Virus record (IMG/VR): IMGVR_UViG_3300002184_000006
Span: 1 to 23,765 of that record
Length of the DNA stretch: 23,765 nucleotides
Reading direction: 5' to 3' (one strand)
Origin: a virus
The position numbers and the translations under genes are program-made. Positions 18,629 to 23,765 of the stretch are shown in pieces; the stretch's first letter is position 1; each line of letters opens with the position of its first letter. The notes under the pieces were generated by a model. That model did not search any database. It was given only the letters and a program-made list of their open reading frames with translations, and was not told the origin of the DNA.

Positions 18629-21600
18629 ATGCTGGTAATTTTGCTTCTGTTGGCCTTGTTTGTGCCTGCATTGTGCTTTCGCTCATCTGTAAAAATTCCA
18701 AACGATGTGCAAATGCAAAAAGCCATTGCTCCATTGTTATTGGGTGCACTCATTGCTGGTGCTATTTCACTTGTCGTGGGTGTCTATACATTTCTGCAAA
18801 TGCGTAAGATGCAGAAAAAGAATCAACCAAAACCAAACCAGCTAGACGGCACCATTGCGGATGAAGGTATTTCGTTTTATGACCTTGCCGGTAGTCCGCA
18901 TGTGCATACCAATATCACTGATATTTGGGATAAAGATGCCCAAGCCATCAAGAAAAAAAGCGGTGGTTTTCTGGGTATGGGTAAGACATCGCAAGTCACT
19001 GGATATCGCTATTACGCTAAATTTGCAGCGTTTATTGGTAACCGGATTGAAAAGTTTCTCGCTATCAATTTTGATAATCGTGGCTGGATTTTACATGATC
19101 CATTGAAGCATCCAGATAATCTACTTCCCATAGAAAAACCGAGCCTTTATGGTGAGGATGAAGGCGGTGTTTCCGGGAACATTGATATTCATTTTGGCTA
19201 TCCAGATCAGGAGCCAAATGCAGAGTATCAAAAGTATTTTCCGTTAGTTTCTGGCTACCCATATCAGTCTTATTTGGTTTTTCGAAGCCTTACAGGTGGT
19301 GCTCCAAGCTTAGGCCAAGGGTTAAGTCCGGCAGGGTTTTACCTCGGCAACTCTGGCTATATGAAAGAAATGTTGCTGTGGGTGAAGCGGATTTATGTAA
19401 AAAATAATGGTGATGTGCAGTGGCATAAGCCCAAAGCTGGGATACCAGATTTTTATTATCAAGGCGGTGGGGAGTATCCACCAAAATTAGATATTTTCGC
19501 CTCATATACAGGTTTTATTTCAAATCAGCCTGAAAAAATCACAGAGCAGCATTTAGAACAGAAATCATGGAATAGTATATGGTCAATATCAGGTATGGTC
19601 AGTACGAATTGGCCCATTAACTATCCCTACGATGTTAAACAGGATTGGATGATTGCTTACTCATCTGGCGAGCCTATATTCATTGAGCTTATTATTAATA
19701 TTATGAATAATTCTCCAAATACTAAGGCGAATATTGGCTTATATGAATCTGGCGATATAGTAGTAATTTCATCAGAATCATGGGATGAAGATACACCAGA
19801 AAACTATGGAAAGGGGCAGTTCCAGAGAATTAGGGCGATGTTGCCTGCAAAACCAAGCGGCAAGGCTACATTAACAGCAATGGGAAAATTAGAAGCGGGG
19901 CTAATAGCATGGCATAAAGGATGGTTGACATGGGTTGATCCAGTTAAGGGTAAAGAGTGGCTGGAAAGACTAGATGCTTTTGATATCAATCCAATTCATA
20001 AAATCCGTGAAATTTTGACAGACGACACAGCCATGGGTAAGCCTGAGTCTGATATAAATGATATTAATTTTATAAAAGCTGCTGATAGAATTTATGATGA
20101 AGGGCTGGGTGTATCTTGGGCGATTGATGAGAAATCATGTATCGATGCGATTGAAGAGCTTTGTTATCACATTGAAGCCGGAGTTCGGGTAAATCGTCAG
20201 ACCGGTCTTTATGAAATGGTTTTGTTTCGTGATAACTGGTTTTCTGAAGAAGAAATCCACGACATTGCAGAAAACAAGATTAAGAACTTATCACTTGAAA
20301 TCATGAACAGTGATGACATTGTTAATCAGCTGAATGTCACTTATTACGATAGAGAGCGCATCAAGAACTCTGCTTTTTCAGTCTACGAAAATGGTTCAAT
20401 TTTGACGATAGGGCATGTGAATGCGGAATCGGTTGATTTTCCATACTTCATGAATATGCGTAATGCCGAAATTGTTGCGAACTGGAAGTTAAAACAGTTC
20501 TCCACTCCAGCCTGGTCTGGAAGTTTTACGACTGGATGGCGTGAGGCGCGCAAATGGAATCGTTATGACTTGATTCGCTTGCCTTGGTCTAAAAAATGGA
20601 ATGGCACCATTTTAGTACGTATCATGAAAATCAATTTAGGCAATGGTACTGACAATACCGTAACTATTGATTTTGAAGAGATAGTACCCTATTCCGGTGA
20701 AATGAACACCAGCATTGTAGCTGACGAATCTTTAAATCAGGGCACATTGCCACCCCAGCCCTGCCAGTACGAACCATTTGAGCTTCCTTATTATCTTATA
20801 TTAAAAGCACTAGGTCAGCGTCGTGTTGATGATGAACTGGCTTATGAAAGTAATTTTGGTCTGGTGGGCGTTGTTGCGGAGAAGCCACAGAGTAATTCTA
20901 TCTATGCAATCATGATGACTCATGACGAAACAGAAGGCGAAGAGTGGACTCGCGCTGCAACCATTGACTACTCACCAACCGCTGATCTGGATCAAACGAT
21001 CTCAAAAACAGCGACGAGCCTTACAGTTAAGAATCGAAAGAATCTAACTGATCTGCCAAGCGGAACTTTGATCAAGTGTGGCAGTGACTGGATTGGAATG
21101 CCAGGTGAATTTATGGTTTTGCAGAGCATAGATGCATACACAGGAATTATAACTGTGAAACGCGGTGCGCTAGATACCATGCCACAACTATGGGGTCCCA
21201 ATGTAAAGCTCTATTTTTGCGGCAGTGATATCCCGCTTGACGAAACAGAGTATGTTTTAGGCGAGAAGGTTTTGGTATCCGCACTTACAACTACGCCATC
21301 CGGTGTATTGGAGCAAAAAGGTTCAATTCCAGTTGAAATTCAGGCCCGCGCAATCCGACCTTATCCACCAGCCAATGTGAAATTGAATGGAGTATATTTT
21401 CCTGAAACCCATCTTGTTACCCGAGATTTAACCATAACGTGGGCAGACCGGAACCGACTGCAGCAAACTGGCGGAGAACTCTTGGGATTCTATGATGCCG
21501 GAGTGACTGTTGAGCCTGGAGTAACCTATTCTTATGAACTATCTTCAGGAAATTCTATTCTTGAGGCTAAAACAGATCTTGTGGGCAATTTAGCAGTTAT

Positions 21601-21889
21601 ACCTACTTCACTCCTGATTCCAAACAAACCCCATACCCTGAAGTTATGGTCAACTCGGGATGGATATGACTCTTATCAGAAATTTGAACACTCTTTTTTT
21701 GTAGAAGCGGCAAGTTTAATTCTTACAGCATCTACAGATGGATCGAAAGTTTCAGGAAATACAGTGCCAGCAGCAAGCATCTCAATTGATGTAGATGCAT
21801 CTTTGAAAGCAAATATGCGGTCTGACGGCTCAAGCATTAGTGGTAAAGCGCAGGCTGGATCAACAATTACAATTGAGGTAGAAGAATGA
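18629..21889 (+). CDS. Tail tip hub protein (gpI/gpJ-like)
   Basis: 1086 residues. An unusual start: two hydrophobic segments at 1-17 and 33-57 (MLVILLLLALFVPALCF and IAPLLLGALIAGAISLVVGV) and a Lys-rich turn, like small lambda gpI, fused to a large hub. From about 73 the hub pattern follows: DGTIADEGISFYDLAGSP, ITDIWDKDAQ, TGYRYYAKFAAFIGNRIE. The middle has RIYDEGLGVSWAIDEKSCID and LRIMKINLGNGTDN-style beta-rich repeats. From ~1028 there are two Ig-like half repeats (DGSKVSGN, DGSSISGKAQAGSTITIEV). Forms the trimeric host-facing hub. ATGA overlap with next gene. Confidence 0.85.
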   Translation: MLVILLLLALFVPALCFRSSVKIPNDVQMQKAIAPLLLGALIAGAISLVVGVYTFLQMRKMQKKNQPKPNQLDGTIADEGISFYDLAGSPHVHTNITDIWDKDAQAIKKKSGGFLGMGKTSQVTGYRYYAKFAAFIGNRIEKFLAINFDNRGWILHDPLKHPDNLLPIEKPSLYGEDEGGVSGNIDIHFGYPDQEPNAEYQKYFPLVSGYPYQSYLVFRSLTGGAPSLGQGLSPAGFYLGNSGYMKEMLLWVKRIYVKNNGDVQWHKPKAGIPDFYYQGGGEYPPKLDIFASYTGFISNQPEKITEQHLEQKSWNSIWSISGMVSTNWPINYPYDVKQDWMIAYSSGEPIFIELIINIMNNSPNTKANIGLYESGDIVVISSESWDEDTPENYGKGQFQRIRAMLPAKPSGKATLTAMGKLEAGLIAWHKGWLTWVDPVKGKEWLERLDAFDINPIHKIREILTDDTAMGKPESDINDINFIKAADRIYDEGLGVSWAIDEKSCIDAIEELCYHIEAGVRVNRQTGLYEMVLFRDNWFSEEEIHDIAENKIKNLSLEIMNSDDIVNQLNVTYYDRERIKNSAFSVYENGSILTIGHVNAESVDFPYFMNMRNAEIVANWKLKQFSTPAWSGSFTTGWREARKWNRYDLIRLPWSKKWNGTILVRIMKINLGNGTDNTVTIDFEEIVPYSGEMNTSIVADESLNQGTLPPQPCQYEPFELPYYLILKALGQRRVDDELAYESNFGLVGVVAEKPQSNSIYAIMMTHDETEGEEWTRAATIDYSPTADLDQTISKTATSLTVKNRKNLTDLPSGTLIKCGSDWIGMPGEFMVLQSIDAYTGIITVKRGALDTMPQLWGPNVKLYFCGSDIPLDETEYVLGEKVLVSALTTTPSGVLEQKGSIPVEIQARAIRPYPPANVKLNGVYFPETHLVTRDLTITWADRNRLQQTGGELLGFYDAGVTVEPGVTYSYELSSGNSILEAKTDLVGNLAVIPTSLLIPNKPHTLKLWSTRDGYDSYQKFEHSFFVEAASLILTASTDGSKVSGNTVPAASISIDVDASLKANMRSDGSSISGKAQAGSTITIEVEE

Positions 21890-22620
21890 CAACTTACACA
21901 ACAGTAGCAGATTCAAACGGGGACTTTATAGTCCCTTTTTCAACTGAATATTCAAGTGGTGAAAAGATTACAGTGACTGCTGAAAAAGATAGTGCGACAA
22001 AATCAATTGAGATCTATGCACCGAGCAAAGTCATAGGCAGTGGAACAATACAATTTACGGGAAGTCTTAATGATTTCCCAGGGAATATTGGTGGAGTAAT
22101 TATTAGTGGTATTAGTGGAATAATAGGAGATTATGCATTTCAACCGGAAAATACACAGCAGGGAGGATTTCAGCGAAAAGCAACGTCACTCCAGATTTTC
22201 GATGGAGTGACGAAAATCGGAGCTAGCGCGTTCAAGGGCTGGAGTGCTGTAAAAGCGCTATCACTCCCGAGCACGCTTTTGTTCATAGGTTCTAGCGCAT
22301 TCTCGGGACTGAGTGCGCTAACAAGTCTTATTATTCCCAACAGCGTAGACACAATTGATTCATTTGCTTTTGAATACTGTACATCATTAACAACCTTAAC
22401 ATTGGGTAGTGGGGTTCGCTGGGTTGGTGGATTAATAATTAGCAACAGTACAAATTTAAGAAATATTTACAGTCTAGCAACGGTTCCTCCAAACATCATA
22501 AGCAGCACATTCGGTGGCTTACATTCATCTGCTACTATTTACGTCCCAGCAGACTCTGTAGCAGCATACCGTTCAGCTCCGAACTGGTCTACTTTTGCAT
22601 CGCGTATTCAAGCTATCTAA
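21886..22620 (+). CDS. Leucine-rich-repeat tail protein, receptor-binding candidate
   Basis: 244 residues. GAGG (21875-21879) lies seven bases before ATG 21886, inside the hub gene end. Residues 1-47 (TTYTTVADSNGDFIVPFSTE, then GEKITVTAEKDSATKSIEI) are the second half of an Ig-like fold whose first half ends the hub. Residues ~100-185 hold four 23-residue repeats, starting at Leu102, Leu125, Leu148 and Leu171, of the BspA / LRR_5 type (IGASAFKGWSAVKALSLP; IGSSAFSGLSALTSLIIP). The C-terminus (IYVPADSVAAYRSAPNWSTF) is the usual BspA cap. Likely at the tail tip and contacts the host surface. Confidence 0.82.
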   Translation: MTTYTTVADSNGDFIVPFSTEYSSGEKITVTAEKDSATKSIEIYAPSKVIGSGTIQFTGSLNDFPGNIGGVIISGISGIIGDYAFQPENTQQGGFQRKATSLQIFDGVTKIGASAFKGWSAVKALSLPSTLLFIGSSAFSGLSALTSLIIPNSVDTIDSFAFEYCTSLTTLTLGSGVRWVGGLIISNSTNLRNIYSLATVPPNIISSTFGGLHSSATIYVPADSVAAYRSAPNWSTFASRIQAI

Positions 22621-22621
22621 T

Positions 22622-22641
22622 GCACCTTCGGGTGCTTTTTT
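22622..22641 (+). terminator. Intrinsic terminator 14 (TTCG loop)
   Basis: GCACC, loop TTCG, GGTGC, six T, at the stop of the tail protein gene, separating tail and lysis genes. Confidence 0.7.
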
Positions 22642-22664
22642 ATTGCCAAAAATAAGGGGGATTT

Positions 22665-22697
22665 ATGACAAAAGGAGAAATCTATGGACTTCCTTAG
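22665..22697 (+). other. Possible 10-codon leader ORF overlapping the holin start
   Basis: ATG 22665 after AAGGGGG reads MTKGEIYGLP then TAG at 22695, overlapping the holin ATG (22684) in another frame. It may tune holin translation; also possible by chance. Confidence 0.25.
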
Positions 22698-23010
22698 TCA
22701 AGTTCTAGAAAGCGTACGAGACCACGCTCAGATTCTATTTACTGGAATATTGGGCGCAACTTTCGGCTTTCTACTCAGCAAAGAATCTAAACGAGATCGC
22801 TTGGTTGGCTTCTTTGCTGGCTTCATTTTATGCGTGGTCTTTGCTAAACCGGCGAGCTTGTTTCTTGCTAACGGCAATTACCCTGAACTATTCGGTTTTG
22901 TTTTAGGTGCTGCTGGTAAGAGTACAGCTGAAGCGTTGCTGAGTTTGGCTCGATCAAGAATTCTTGGTTTAGTCAAAAAGGAGAATGAAGATGCTGCTAA
23001 TCATAAGTAA
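22684..23010 (+). CDS. Holin-like membrane protein
   Basis: 108 residues with AAAGGAG just before ATG 22684. Two to three membrane helices: ILFTGILGATFGFLL (~17-31), LVGFFAGFILCVVFAKPASLF (~41-60), FGFVLGAAGKSTAEALLSLA (~70-88), and a Lys/Glu-rich cytoplasmic tail. Size, topology and place before the endolysin fit a holin, which opens the inner membrane at lysis time. No family signature I can name. Overlaps the next membrane gene. Confidence 0.7.
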   Translation: MDFLSQVLESVRDHAQILFTGILGATFGFLLSKESKRDRLVGFFAGFILCVVFAKPASLFLANGNYPELFGFVLGAAGKSTAEALLSLARSRILGLVKKENEDAANHK

Positions 23011-23293
23011 GTCAGCGGTCATACTATTTATCATTTCTTTTTCAATCCTGGTGTTTCATCCAAAAATTAAGCTTCCAAAGCACATCGATTTCCTTTTGAT
23101 GTTATCGATCATTTTTGGAGTCGCATTATTAGTTAAAGACAGATATGTGGCTAGTCCAGCCGGCACGCTTTTTTACACAACCGTAAGTGTTCTATTTGCT
23201 CTATTCACTCGGCAGATTTATCTCTGGGGGAAGGGTGGTGCACGACCAAAATTCTTTAAATGGGATAAAGATGATGAACATCGCTCAAATTAA
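22991..23293 (+). CDS. Second lysis-region membrane protein
   Basis: 100 residues from ATG 22991, chosen because AAGGAG ends seven bases before; ATG 22985 is only one base past it. Three hydrophobic helices: SAVILFIISFSILVF, IDFLLMLSIIFGVALLV, and LFYTTVSVLFALFTRQIYLW, with a charged C-terminal tail. It could be an antiholin or an additional holin. It overlaps the endolysin start by 23 bases, so the three lysis genes are one coupled unit. Confidence 0.65.
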   Translation: MLLIISKSAVILFIISFSILVFHPKIKLPKHIDFLLMLSIIFGVALLVKDRYVASPAGTLFYTTVSVLFALFTRQIYLWGKGGARPKFFKWDKDDEHRSN

Positions 23294-23765
23294 AAAGCTT
23301 CAAACTATAGTAGGCGTACATGCTGACGGTATCATTGGCCGAGGCACTTTATCAGCACTGTTCCGTAAACTTGGGGCCAGTAATGCTCGTGCTGAAGAGT
23401 TAGCACTGGCTGCAAATGTTCACATGCGGACGTACGGCATTCTGGACAATTCACTTCGCTTTATTCATTTCATGGCACAGCTTACGCATGAGTCTGGAAA
23501 CTTTCGTTATATGGAAGAAATTGCCTCAGGTAAAGCGTATGAAGGCCGAAAAGATTTAGGAAATATCTATGCAGGGGATGGGGTACGATTTAAAGGACGT
23601 GGACCAATTCAATTGACTGGCCGTGCAAACTATCGACGGTACGGGCAACAACTCGGTATTGATCTGGAAAATAATCCTGAGATTGTTGCATTACCAAGTA
23701 TGGGCCTGATGGTTGCCTGCAAGTTCTGGTCTGATAACGGCTTGAATGTCTTAGCTGATAAGGAT
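23271..23765 (+). CDS. GH19 endolysin (partial, 3' end off window)
   Basis: 165 residues visible. Residues ~3-31 (NIAQIKKLQTIVGVHADGII) look like a short peptidoglycan-binding helix pair. The catalytic domain begins near 45: THESGNFRYMEE contains the expected proton-donor Glu74, followed by GRGPIQLTGRANYRRYG (109-125), the conserved GH19 core. It hydrolyses cell-wall glycan at lysis. ATG 23271 and 23274 are adjacent; GGGA precedes them. No signal peptide is visible, so release depends on the holin. The sequence ends in LADKD at the window edge. Confidence 0.9.
   Translation, partial: MMNIAQIKKLQTIVGVHADGIIGRGTLSALFRKLGASNARAEELALAANVHMRTYGILDNSLRFIHFMAQLTHESGNFRYMEEIASGKAYEGRKDLGNIYAGDGVRFKGRGPIQLTGRANYRRYGQQLGIDLENNPEIVALPSMGLMVACKFWSDNGLNVLADKD

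Noticed and set aside
19540-19830. AT-rich patch in the hub gene as a recently swapped segment
   Set aside because: It looks richer in ATA/ATT codons than its surroundings, but without a base-composition count or a relative to compare I cannot support it.
21870-21895. Programmed frameshift joining hub and LRR protein
   Set aside because: No slippery heptamer is present, the -1 frame has a TGA just before the junction, and the downstream gene has its own GAGG site; a coupled second gene explains the data.
22985-23293. ATG 22985 as the start of the second lysis membrane protein
   Set aside because: Only one base separates it from AAGGAG; ATG 22991 has normal spacing.
1-23765. CRISPR array, insertion sequence, attachment site or integrase
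   Set aside because: No regularly spaced repeats, transposase motifs or recombinase motifs were found on either strand.

Overview
The window reads as the late (structural and lysis) half of a siphophage genome, almost certainly a prophage or temperate phage of a low-GC gammaproteobacterium. Acinetobacter is my best guess from remembered resemblance of the head and tail proteins; no database was searched and GC content was not computed. Nearly all genes lie on the + strand in HK97/lambda-like late order. No integrase, cI-type repressor, replication gene, tRNA or CRISPR array is visible, so the early half lies outside, probably to the left.

Layout. 1-600: end of the early/late boundary, with tiny zinc-ribbon proteins, two tandem terminators and two overlapping small genes. 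591-1994: small unknowns, an HNH endonuclease, a GC-rich hairpin (candidate cos) and the small terminase. 2017-2196: noncoding. 2197-8173: large terminase, prohead protease, major capsid protein, a small Lys-rich protein, portal (fused to a carbohydrate-binding-like module), head-tail connector and head closure protein. The portal follows the capsid instead of preceding the protease. 8213-11155: small membrane protein, HK97 gp10-like protein, tail terminator, a Rha-family regulator, tail tube, and tail-assembly chaperones G and G-T joined by a lambda-type GGGAAAG -1 frameshift site. 13402-22620: tape measure protein, two small membrane proteins, a distal-tail candidate, a gpL-like tail-tip protein with four Fe-S-type cysteines, the central hub and a leucine-rich-repeat tail protein. 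22684-end: holin candidate, second membrane protein and a truncated GH19 endolysin.

The most striking region is 11152-12623. Between the chaperones and the tape measure sits an apparent copy of the phage P22 immI module: a leftward Mnt-like ribbon-helix-helix repressor, a rightward 54-residue Arc-sized ribbon-helix-helix protein, and a Bro-N antirepressor. They share divergent promoters with overlapping -35 boxes and three tandem operator palindromes. A minus-strand terminator and promoter frame a possible Sar-like antisense RNA over the antirepressor ribosome site. Other strong observations are a 61-residue membrane protein whose tail copies the tape-measure C-terminus, an Ig-like domain that appears split between the hub and the next gene, and about fourteen forward intrinsic terminators punctuating one late operon, which implies processive antitermination or extra promoters.
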